Positions 8,466 through 15,777 of a stretch of DNA of 64,000 nucleotides are shown in pieces (position 1 is the first letter of the stretch; each line of letters begins with the position of its first letter). Below the pieces are notes generated by a model. It ran no database searches, was not told where the DNA came from, and saw only the letters and a program-made list of their open reading frames with translations. A program made the translations under genes and the position numbers. Source of the stretch: Hartmannibacter diazotrophicus (GTDB taxonomy: Bacteria > Pseudomonadota > Alphaproteobacteria > Rhizobiales > Pleomorphomonadaceae); contig NZ_LT960614.1 in NCBI RefSeq assembly GCF_900231165.1, positions 1,982,550 through 2,046,549 of the forward strand, given 5' to 3'.

Positions 8466-9295
8466 CGGCCAAGCCTCCGGGACGACCAGGATTGCAGAAG
8501 ATTGATGAGGAGAAGCATCGAGAAGGAGATCGCCAGCATGATCGCGGCGATGACCGTCGCACCGGCATAATCGAACTCCTCGAGCTTGATCACGATCAGC
8601 AGCGGTGCGATCTCGGAGACGTAGGGAATATTTCCGGCGATGAAGATGACGGAGCCGTATTCGCCGATCGCCCGCGCGAGGCCGAGGGCGAAGCCGGTGA
8701 GCAGCGTCGGAAGAAGCGGTGGCAGGACGACCTTCGTCAGGGTGGCAAACCGGCTTGCGCCAAGGCTTGCGGATGCTTCCTCCACCTCGCGGTCGAGGTC
8801 GGCGAGGACCGGCTGCACGGTGCGCACGATAAACGGCAGGCTGACGAACACGAGCGCGATGAAGATGCCGAGCGGCGTAAAGGCGACCTTGATCCCGAGA
8901 GGGCCGAGGAACTGGCCGATCCAGCCATTCGGGGCATAGAGAGCCGTCAATGCGATGCCGGCAACGGCGGTCGGGAGCGCGAAAGGCAGGTCGATCATCG
9001 CATCGAGCAGTCTGCGGCCCGGAAAGTCGTAGCGGACGAGCACCCAGGCGATCAGCAACCCGAAAGGCAGATCAAAGAGTGCCGCCGCGAAAGCGGTCAG
9101 GAAGGAGACGCGCAGGGCTGCGAGCGTGCGCTCGTCACCGGCAAGTCTGACAAAATCGGCACCGTCGATCTGGGCGGCGCTGACCAGCAGGGCCGCAATC
9201 GGCAGCAGCACGATCAATGTCAGGTAGAGGAGGCTGAAACCGAGGCTCAACCGGAAGCCTGGCAGAATGCTGGGCTGGACAAGTCTGATGGCCAT
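8462..9295 (-). CDS. cysT: Sulfate ABC transporter permease CysT (CysU)
   Basis: Second channel subunit of the sulfate importer, 277 residues, about six membrane helices. The coupling loop EVEEASASLGASRFATL matches the EAA motif. It lies 72 nt after sbp, with a hairpin between, and overlaps cysW by 4 nt. Confidence 0.95.
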   Translation of the reverse strand: MAIRLVQPSILPGFRLSLGFSLLYLTLIVLLPIAALLVSAAQIDGADFVRLAGDERTLAALRVSFLTAFAAALFDLPFGLLIAWVLVRYDFPGRRLLDAMIDLPFALPTAVAGIALTALYAPNGWIGQFLGPLGIKVAFTPLGIFIALVFVSLPFIVRTVQPVLADLDREVEEASASLGASRFATLTKVVLPPLLPTLLTGFALGLARAIGEYGSVIFIAGNIPYVSEIAPLLIVIKLEEFDYAGATVIAAIMLAISFSMLLLINLLQSWSSRRLGR

Positions 9296-9323
9296 GTCGG
9301 GTCTCGCTGCGGGAGAAAGGTAC

Positions 9324-9354
9324 CCGGCGGCGCATGCGCTGACGCCGCCGCCGG
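9324..9354 (-). promoter_or_regulatory. Intercistronic hairpin between sbp and cysT
   Basis: CCGGCGGCG and CGCCGCCGG form a 9-bp GC-only stem with a 13-base loop in the gap between the binding protein and first permease gene. Such hairpins often stabilise the upstream message, giving more binding protein than permease. No T-run follows on the coding strand, which argues against full termination. Confidence 0.55.
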
Positions 9355-9367
9355 TCAGTCCGGGTGG

Positions 9368-10399
9368 CTATTTTGCAGGCTTGTAGATCTGGTCGAAGAT
9401 TCCGCCGTCTCCGAAGTGGGTCGGCTGCGCCTTGGCCCAGCCGCCGAAGATCGGATCGTCGATGCTGACGAGCGTCACCTTCGCGATGGCGGTCAGCAGG
9501 GCAGGGTCGGTCACCTTTTCCGGATCAGACGGCCGGTAGTGATGTTTCGCCGCGAGCGTCTGGCCCTCTTCGGAATAAAGGTAGTTGAGATAGGCTTCGG
9601 CAACCTTGCGTGTGCCGTGGGCATCGACATTGGCGTCGACGATGGCGACCGGCGGTTCGGCGAGGATCGACTGGGGCGGAACGACGATGTCGAAGGCGTC
9701 CTTGCCGAATTCGTCCTGGGCGAGGAACGCCTCGTTCTCCCAGGCGAGCAGCACGTCGCCGATCTGGCGCTGGGCAAATGTGGTGGTGGAGCCGCGGGCG
9801 CCGGTATCAAGGACCGGGACATGGGCAAAGAACTGGCCCATGTAGGTGCGGATTTCTCCGTCATCGCCGCCGAACTTCTCATTCGCCCAGGCCCAGGCGG
9901 CGAGATAATTCCAGCGGGCGCCGCCTGACGTCTTCGGGTTCGGGGTGATGACCTCGACGCCGTCCTTGATGAGGTCACCCCAATCGTGGATGCCCTTGGG
10001 ATTGCCCTTGCGGACGAGGAAGACGATGGTCGAGGTGTAGGGCGAAGAATGGTTCGGCAGGCGGTCGCGCCAGTCCGGCGCAATTTTTCCCGTCTTTGCC
10101 GCAATGGCATCGATATCGCTTTGAAGCGCGAGCGTCACCACGTCGGCTGCAAGCCCGTCGATGACGGAGCGAGCCTGTTTGCCCGAACCGCCATGGGAAT
10201 TGCGGATCGTCACCGTTTCGCCCGTCTCGGCTTTCCAGTGCGCGGCGAAGGCTGTGTTGAAATCCTCGTAGAGTTCCCGGGTCGGATCGTAGCTGACGTT
10301 GGTCAGAACGACGTCGGCCCGGGCCGGTGAGGGCAGGCCAATGGGCGCCGCAGCGAGGGCCGTGGCCAGAGCAAGCATCTTCCAGGGTCGAGAGTGCAT
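9368..10399 (-). CDS. sbp: Periplasmic sulfate-binding protein
   Basis: Extracytoplasmic solute receptor of 343 residues. A Sec signal (MLALATALAAAPIGLPSPARA) ends near residue 28, and the mature protein starts DVVLTNVSYDPTRELYEDFN, typical of Sbp/CysP. RNSHGGSGKQARSV contributes to the anion-binding pocket, and WNYLAAWAW and GSTTTFAQRQIGDV are further family blocks. It is the first gene of the operon and captures sulfate for CysTWA. Confidence 0.95.
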   Translation of the reverse strand: MHSRPWKMLALATALAAAPIGLPSPARADVVLTNVSYDPTRELYEDFNTAFAAHWKAETGETVTIRNSHGGSGKQARSVIDGLAADVVTLALQSDIDAIAAKTGKIAPDWRDRLPNHSSPYTSTIVFLVRKGNPKGIHDWGDLIKDGVEVITPNPKTSGGARWNYLAAWAWANEKFGGDDGEIRTYMGQFFAHVPVLDTGARGSTTTFAQRQIGDVLLAWENEAFLAQDEFGKDAFDIVVPPQSILAEPPVAIVDANVDAHGTRKVAEAYLNYLYSEEGQTLAAKHHYRPSDPEKVTDPALLTAIAKVTLVSIDDPIFGGWAKAQPTHFGDGGIFDQIYKPAK

Positions 10400-10470
10400 T
10401 TGTGATCCCTTTCTCCGATGCGGTCAGCGAATGATCGGAAGGTGCCGATGTCTCCTGACTGCTAACACGA

Positions 10471-10497
10471 TAAACTCTACAGAATTAGTAGAGATTA
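10471..10497. promoter_or_regulatory. Palindromic operator candidate upstream of sbp
   Basis: CTCTAC-N7-GTAGAG (10475-10493) extends outward to ten-base arms with one mismatch and sits about 75-100 bp before the sbp start in an A+T-rich patch. Its position suggests the control site of the sulfate operon. The protein that binds is unknown. The rest of 10400-10770 shows no gene; a small hairpin (tccggc/gccgga, 10704-10720) lies just past the chrA stop. Confidence 0.55.
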
Positions 10498-10770
10498 GCA
10501 ATAGCCCGCAGACGGAGACGTCAACATCCAAAAAATCAAATTTATTTCAAAGGCTTAAGGGCGAGTCTCGACGCAGTCGACAGGCGTTCCGTCCGTCAGC
10601 AAACGGTCTGAGCGGCAGGGCAGGAGGGCCGTGAGGGCAAATATGAAAACAGAAGTTATGATGGCGGCCACAGTCGTCGATCTCAGGTCGCCGGCTCCAG
10701 CATTCCGGCTTCGTGCCGGATTACCATCGACCGCGGGCCTCTCTGCATTCCACTCCCGGCCGGGACGGAA

Positions 10771-12168
10771 TCATGCCGGCAAAAAGCCGGTCGCGAAGCC
10801 CATCAGGGCGCAGACTGCCAGCGTCGGGACCATCCCCAGCTTGAACCTCAGCATGGCGATCATAGCCACCGCGGCGAACACGGCCGCGCGCCAGTCGATC
10901 GAGGCCAGCACCGGAACATCGGGGGCCGCGCCGAAAATCTCCACCGTCAGGACTTCCCGGAAAATCACATGCAGGGAGAACCAGAGGGCAAGGTTCATGA
11001 CGACGCCGACGACGGCCGCCGTGATGGCTGAGAGCGCCGACGAGACGGCCCTGTTGCCGCGCAGGGCCTCGACATACGGAGCGCCGAGAAAGATCCAGAG
11101 GAAACACGGCGCGAACGTCACCCATGTCGTCAGCAGCGCGCCAAGGCACCCTGCAAGGAACGGATCGAGCCCGCCGGGTGCCCGCCAGGCGGCCAGGAAG
11201 CCGACGAACTGGACGACCATGATCAGCGGTCCGGGAGTCGTTTCGGCAAGCCCCAAACCGTCGACCATTTCGCCGGGCGCAAGCCAGCCGAAATAATCGA
11301 CGGCAGCCTGCGCCACATAGGTGAGGACCGCATAGGCGCCGCCAAAGGTCACCACGGCCATGGAACTGAAGAAGGCGCTGATTTCGGTCCAGACGGAGTC
11401 GGAACCCGTCAGCAGCCATAAGAGCAGCAACGGCCCGAGCCACACGGGCAGCCAGACCGCGAGCACTTTCAGTGCGCTGGAGCGTGAGGGGCTGGCATGG
11501 GCCATCTCGCCGCGCTCGAACATCAGGTCGACAACGCCCTTGATATCCGGCGCTCCCTCCTTGCCGTTATGCCCGCCGCCGGCAAAAAGATGCGGCGCCG
11601 TGCGGCTGCCGATCCAGCCGGTGAGGCCCGCAGCCAGAATGATCACTGGGAATGGGACCCGGAAGACATAGAGGCCAATAAAGGCGGCAACGGCGATCAG
11701 GACGGAGACTCGGTTCTTCAGAGCCCGTTTGCCGATCCTCAGCACCGCCTCGACGACGACCGCCAGGACGGCCGCCTTGATCCCCAGGAAGGCTGCGTCG
11801 ACATAGAGGACGTTGTGGTAGACGGCATAGAGCGTGCTGAGAGCCAGCATGACAATGGCGCCAGGCAGGACGAAAAGAAGGCCCGCGATCAGCCCGCCGG
11901 TCGTCCGGTGCATCAGCCAGCCGATATAGGTGGCGAGCTGCTGGGCTTCGGGACCGGGAAGCAGCATGCAATAATTGAGCGCATGCAGGAACCGCTGCTC
12001 GCCGATCCAGCGCCGATCCTCCACGAGTTCCTTATGCATCAGGGCAATCTGGCCGGCCGGGCCGCCGAAACTGAGGAGACCGATCCGGAGCCAGACGCGC
12101 GTGGCCTCAACGAGTGTCGGAACAGTGGGCTCGGTGCCGGCAATCTCGGTCGGTGATGCGGTCGCCAT
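10771..12168 (-). CDS. chrA: Chromate efflux transporter ChrA
   Basis: Inner-membrane CHR-family transporter of 465 residues made of two homologous halves. The N-terminal half has LLSFGGPAGQIALM and LPGPEAQQLATYIGW; the C-terminal half has VVTFGGAYAVLTYVAQ and ETTPGPLIMVVQFVGF. These are the diagnostic repeats of long-chain ChrA. It expels chromate, which enters cells through sulfate importers such as the neighbouring CysTWA. It starts 11 nt after the rhodanese-ChrB gene with an AAGGTGG site, so the two form an operon. Confidence 0.95.
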   Translation of the reverse strand: MATASPTEIAGTEPTVPTLVEATRVWLRIGLLSFGGPAGQIALMHKELVEDRRWIGEQRFLHALNYCMLLPGPEAQQLATYIGWLMHRTTGGLIAGLLFVLPGAIVMLALSTLYAVYHNVLYVDAAFLGIKAAVLAVVVEAVLRIGKRALKNRVSVLIAVAAFIGLYVFRVPFPVIILAAGLTGWIGSRTAPHLFAGGGHNGKEGAPDIKGVVDLMFERGEMAHASPSRSSALKVLAVWLPVWLGPLLLLWLLTGSDSVWTEISAFFSSMAVVTFGGAYAVLTYVAQAAVDYFGWLAPGEMVDGLGLAETTPGPLIMVVQFVGFLAAWRAPGGLDPFLAGCLGALLTTWVTFAPCFLWIFLGAPYVEALRGNRAVSSALSAITAAVVGVVMNLALWFSLHVIFREVLTVEIFGAAPDVPVLASIDWRAAVFAAVAMIAMLRFKLGMVPTLAVCALMGFATGFLPA

Positions 12169-12179
12169 CGCTGCCACCT

Positions 12180-12998
12180 TCACGCCGGTTTCTGGCCGGA
12201 AGGCCAATTATGGGTTTCCTCGGTCGCGTCCCTGCACCAGCGATAGAAGGCGTCGTAGAGGAGCATGCCCGCCTCAAGCTGCTCGAGGTCGTCACGGTAC
12301 ATGCGGGAGAGACCGAGAGAGGCTGCGAGGAAGCCCGCGGCCTGAGGCACCAGGTCGAGCCGGCCCGTGTCGGCGGCACGTACGATTTCGGCCAGGCGGT
12401 TCAGCGGAGCGCTATCCAGCCCGAATTCTTCGATCATCGTGTCGAAGGTGCAGCGGTCGCCGCGATGGCTCCAGAAAACGCCTTCGAAATCGAAGGGCGT
12501 CGCGCCGAAGCGGTCCGCGACCGCCGTCACCTCCGAAGCGGAGACGAACAGAAAGATGGCTTTCGGGTCAATGAAGCGGCGGACGAGCCAGGGACAGGCG
12601 ATACGGTCGATCTTGGGTCGGGCGCGTGTCACCCAGACGGTCCGACCGGCAGCGTCGCGCGCGGGCAGTCTGTCGGGTCTCACGAGAAGCCCTCCGGACG
12701 TGCGCCAAGCCTCGAAGCCGCCCTCCAGGGTCTCCGCGCTGATCCCTTCATGGCGCAGCCAGGCGGCGGCGCCTTCGCTCAGCTTTTTCCCTTTCTGACA
12801 GACCACTGTGACCTGGCAACCGGCAAAGTCCTTTGCCCAAAGCGCCGCGTCGGTCGCATCGCGGTGTTCGGAGCATGGCAGGATGCGCGGATCGGCGGCA
12901 ACATCGTCGGCCGTGCGCACGTCGATGAGAACTGGCGCAGTCGGCAAGCCGATCAGACGGGCGAGTTGAGACGGAGTGATTTCTGTATTTGACGGCAT
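12180..12998 (-). CDS. Rhodanese-ChrB fusion, chromate resistance protein
   Basis: 272 residues. Residues ~1-105 are a rhodanese domain with the active Cys67 in VVCQKGKKLS; residues ~115-265 are a ChrB C-terminal domain (VWVTRARPKIDRIACPWLVRRFIDP, then FDTMIEEFGL). ChrB-type proteins govern or assist chromate resistance, and the sulfurtransferase head may supply a persulfide. The fusion is known in alphaproteobacterial chr operons. It precedes chrA on the same strand, and there is no separate regulator gene nearby. Confidence 0.92.
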   Translation of the reverse strand: MPSNTEITPSQLARLIGLPTAPVLIDVRTADDVAADPRILPCSEHRDATDAALWAKDFAGCQVTVVCQKGKKLSEGAAAWLRHEGISAETLEGGFEAWRTSGGLLVRPDRLPARDAAGRTVWVTRARPKIDRIACPWLVRRFIDPKAIFLFVSASEVTAVADRFGATPFDFEGVFWSHRGDRCTFDTMIEEFGLDSAPLNRLAEIVRAADTGRLDLVPQAAGFLAASLGLSRMYRDDLEQLEAGMLLYDAFYRWCRDATEETHNWPSGQKPA

Positions 12999-13148
12999 GG
13001 GCGTCCTTCCCTTCTGCTTCGGGGAATAGGGACGCGATCATTGGGCTGCCGCCTCACGGGGTCGTCGCGGAGAACCCCTTGGCAACTACGCTAGCCGCAA
13101 GCGGTCTGGAACGCAACCCGCCGCGCCGTGCGTTCGAACCGTCGAGGG

Positions 13149-13379
13149 CTATGCCAAGAAAAGCTCGCGGATCGCTGCGAGCATCAGAATTATACCCGCA
13201 GCCGCCTCGATCATCCGCGCTCCTCGGTCCAGCAGAGTTGCGCGATGCTCCATGGGATGCTCCATTCCTTGCCGGAACAGAACTGCCGCCACTGCGACAG
13301 CCAAAAGCGCCAACGCCACCCCGACCATCATGACCCCGGCAGAATATGCTGCCGACACATCCATTTGGCCTGCCGCCAT
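13149..13379 (-). pseudogene. C-terminal fragment of a NicO-type nickel/cobalt transporter
   Basis: The minus-strand frame reads AGVMMVGVALALLAVAVAAV and continues through a second hydrophobic helix (AAAGIILMLAAIRELFLA) to a stop. This matches the last two helices of NicO/RcnA-like metal transporters. The protein has no N-terminal half here; the preceding helix lies 2 kb away at 15312-15430 and shares the 40-bp repeat with this fragment. It is therefore the tail of a broken gene. A short product starting at MAAGQM could still be made but would not be a whole transporter. Confidence 0.7.
13301..13340. repeat. 40-bp direct repeat, left copy
   Basis: Starts ccaaaagcgccaacgcc and ends catcatgaccccggc. 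It is identical to 15312-15351 in the same orientation and encodes AGVMMVGVALALL of the NicO relic on the minus strand. The two copies bound the secreted-protein segment. Confidence 0.9.
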
Positions 13380-13529
13380 CGGGCCAAGCCAAGCCGGAAA
13401 CTAACGCTGGCTCTGGACCACCCAACCCAAGCGCTTCAATTCGTTGCGCGACTATGATCGAAGTTGGGCCATTAAATTATAGGAACTTTGTGCTGCGTTG
13501 GTTCAATGGTTGGGGGGAGGAGTATGTCG

Positions 13530-15242
13530 ATGTATGAGCGAATGCACGCACTGCCCGTGACCAAGCGATTCTGTCTTTTATCGGCTTTTTTATCCTCGCT
13601 CCTTGTTTGCATGGGACATGCTCAAGCTTTCGTCATGAGCGGCAATGTCGACAAGGCGGACAATGATCTCGTTCTCGGGTGGTTTTGTCCGATCGATCCT
13701 TCCCCCGCAGCTCTTGCCGGTCCGCCGTCTGCGGATGAAACGACCCCGATCAGCGTTAACATCTATATCGACGGTGCCCTTGCTCACAGGATGACCGCTA
13801 ATGAGCCGAGGCAGGATCTGATCTCACCGAATACGGCATGTCGGAATAAGGAGCACGGCTTCAGGTGGAAGCCACCGTTCATCGGCCCCGGGAAACATGA
13901 AATCCGGATTGAGCCGGAAGGGATGGACCAGTTCGAGCCGCGCTTTGACAGGACCATGCTGCGCAGCGAGATCGACAACAGCAACGTTGGCGAGGCGTGT
14001 CTGCCGCTCCTCAGGAATGCACCTCCTTACAAAGCGTGCACAAATGCCTACAGAGCCGAGCACCCGGATGCGCCGAGAAACTCGGCATACTGCTATTGCA
14101 TCGCCGGTGAAGGCGAATTCTATAAATCCCGGTCGGCAAACACCCGCTATCTCTACAGCAGGCACATCAGGGCGGGGGTTCATCAGGGCTACGGCGGAAC
14201 CATCTTCGAATTGTTCGGTCCGGACCACAGCCGCAATCTAACGGTGGCCCATCCGGGAGGAGCCATTCAGGCATCGCTTTGGGCAACCGATGTCGAGACG
14301 CTGGGTTTGAAAAATGCCCCTGCGCTCAATCCGGTTCTGGCCGTCGGGCCTGATCAGCAGAACCTCAACAATCCGGTTCTGGCGCAGACCGCTCAGGACT
14401 GGACCGACGGCGAGGGCCCAAACGCCAACAGCGAAGTCAGGACAACGCTCAGCGACCCCTATACCTATTTTAAATTGTCTCCTGCTGACAGGAATAAGCT
14501 TCCCTTTAAGGGCCTTAAAATTTCTTCGGCTTTCACGATCGTCGACTACGGTCTCCGATTTCAGTATTCGGCCGAGGCCGACGAGATCAAGAATTTTATT
14601 GCCGCTGGATATTGCGCCAGTCAGGAGTTTCCGGTCGTCTATACGAATATGAATCACCACTATTACGTTCCTGGCTCGGTGGCCGGGGTTTCCACCGTTA
14701 CTCAAGACATCCCTGTTTTCGAAGTGTTGAAAGGGATCCCGCCTGCTTTTGTTTCTGTAACAAGGGTCGACATCAAGGACTACAAGGCAAGTCATAAGGA
14801 CTACAACGGACATATATTCATGCGCGGCGGCGCGTCCATAGCAAATGACGGCAAGTTCCTGAGTAATTACACCCACTACTGTTCGATACCGCAGGGCGGT
14901 GCGCCGACCCCGACTGCTCACGCAGGCAACATAGCCGGAACGAACTATGAGGGATGGGTTTCCGTCTGCAACGAAGATGAAACGGATTGCCTGACCGTGG
15001 TGGCGAAGGGGCCGAAGATAACGGAACTCTTCTTCGGCGATTTGAGACCGGGAAACGGAGACCTGTCGGAGGGTTTCATAACTGTTCAGCAGTTCTTCTC
15101 GTTGAACACCTTCCGGCATCCCGACGGGCGGCCGGCCGTCAACGAGCAGACGTGCGGCTACATCTTTCCCTACAAGTATGACCATGTGCTGGACGGACGG
15201 ACACTGAGGGACCGAATCCGGGATCTGCCGCCCGACTGCTAA
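13530..15242 (+). CDS. Secreted protein of unknown function, 570 residues
   Basis: A Sec signal peptide (hydrophobic CLLSAFLSSLLVCMGHAQA) is followed by a mature protein of about 535 residues. Residues ~35-130 (GNVDKADNDLVLGWFCP ... VNIYIDGALAHRM) look like the beta-rich modules seen in exported proteins that present a small disulfide. The middle has many Cys (EACLPLL, YKACTN, YCYC) and the phrase GYGGTIFELFGPDHSRN, a style found in beta-sandwich extracellular proteins. I recognise no catalytic motif. AGGAG at 13518-13522 favours the ATG at 13530 over 13524. Base use looks more A+T-rich than its neighbours, and the gene sits alone between the 40-bp repeats, so recent transfer is likely. Function unknown. 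Confidence 0.8.
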   Translation: MYERMHALPVTKRFCLLSAFLSSLLVCMGHAQAFVMSGNVDKADNDLVLGWFCPIDPSPAALAGPPSADETTPISVNIYIDGALAHRMTANEPRQDLISPNTACRNKEHGFRWKPPFIGPGKHEIRIEPEGMDQFEPRFDRTMLRSEIDNSNVGEACLPLLRNAPPYKACTNAYRAEHPDAPRNSAYCYCIAGEGEFYKSRSANTRYLYSRHIRAGVHQGYGGTIFELFGPDHSRNLTVAHPGGAIQASLWATDVETLGLKNAPALNPVLAVGPDQQNLNNPVLAQTAQDWTDGEGPNANSEVRTTLSDPYTYFKLSPADRNKLPFKGLKISSAFTIVDYGLRFQYSAEADEIKNFIAAGYCASQEFPVVYTNMNHHYYVPGSVAGVSTVTQDIPVFEVLKGIPPAFVSVTRVDIKDYKASHKDYNGHIFMRGGASIANDGKFLSNYTHYCSIPQGGAPTPTAHAGNIAGTNYEGWVSVCNEDETDCLTVVAKGPKITELFFGDLRPGNGDLSEGFITVQQFFSLNTFRHPDGRPAVNEQTCGYIFPYKYDHVLDGRTLRDRIRDLPPDC

Positions 15243-15311
15243 CAACTCGGCAAATTAAGTATGAGAAAAATGCATGCTGCCTGCCATAAAGAGCAGATTT
15301 CTGCGGTAGAT

Positions 15312-15351
15312 CCAAAAGCGCCAACGCCACCCCGACCATCATGACCCCGGC
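15312..15351. repeat. 40-bp direct repeat, right copy
   Basis: Exact copy of 13301-13340 in the same orientation, 70 bp after the stop of the secreted-protein gene. It is continuous with the upstream helix of the NicO relic. Confidence 0.9.
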
Positions 15352-15436
15352 GAAGGCAAAGCCAGCCTCCGGAACGCCGCGCTCGAGGGCAAAGGTCATC
15401 GCGAGCAGTGTCAGCGGGCATGGGATCAGCCCAGCG
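15312..15436 (-). pseudogene. Internal fragment of the NicO-type transporter
   Basis: On the minus strand this reads AGLIPCPLTLLAMTFALERG, VPEAGFAFAGVMMVGVALALL, the middle helices of a NicO/RcnA-like nickel/cobalt transporter. On its C-terminal side it stops at the 40-bp repeat, and joining it to 13149-13340 across one repeat copy gives a continuous protein tail. On its N-terminal side it is fused, within the shared bases GCTGGG, to an ABC-F gene fragment. The N-terminal half of the transporter is absent from the window. Confidence 0.7.
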
Positions 15437-15632
15437 TTGTGAGTTCGACGATGGCGTCCATGCCCTCCAGCAGTTCGCGGTCGTGGCTGACCACGATTGC
15501 CGCACCTCTCCGTTCGGCGAGAAGCGCACTCACGGCGTCGCGGCCAGATCGATCGAGATTGTTGGTCGGCTCGTCCAGGAGAAGCAGGTCGGGTTCGGCG
15601 AAGACCAGTGCTGCGAACCGCACCCGCGTGGT
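15428..15632 (-). pseudogene. ABC-F ATPase gene fragment, copy of 23936-24140
   Basis: About 205 bp matches the first-domain Walker B region of the intact ABC-F gene with roughly a dozen mismatches. It encodes FAEPDLLLLDEPTNNLDRSG and VVSHDRELLEGMDAIVELT. It begins exactly at the interspersed repeat on its N-terminal side and ends at the NicO junction on the other, so it cannot make an ATPase. Confidence 0.88.
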
Positions 15633-15757
15633 TCCGGACACCCGAAGGTGTCCGGTTTTCCGTCATTCATCCCGGTTTGAACCGGGATGAGGCATCTTTG
15701 GACGCCGTCTGGGGCATCTTTCCCGATGCAGCGGCCATCTTTTGTGGCGCGTCAGGG
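15631..15757. repeat. Interspersed structured repeat, copy A (left end truncated)
   Basis: It contains a 9-bp hairpin with a CGAA loop (CCGGACACC/GGTGTCCGG, 15634-15655) followed by TTTT, then a second hairpin (CATCCCGG/CCGGGATG), then three CATCTTT words at 15693, 15715 and 15736, spaced 22 and 21 bp. Copies B and C share the layout. The left ~35 bp seen in B and C are missing here, cut off by the ABC-F fragment. The pattern suggests the end of a mobile element with transposase-binding iterons, but no transposase is present. Confidence 0.78.
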
Positions 15758-15777
15758 CTACGGTGCGACCGACTGCA

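Noticed and set aside
6933-9928. Two long + strand frames across the sulfate operon
   Set aside because: They are antisense to cysA, cysW, cysT and sbp, which have clear motifs.
13149-13379. A 76-residue intact membrane protein
   Set aside because: Its text is the tail of a larger transporter and its upstream helix lies beyond the insert, so it is treated as a gene fragment.
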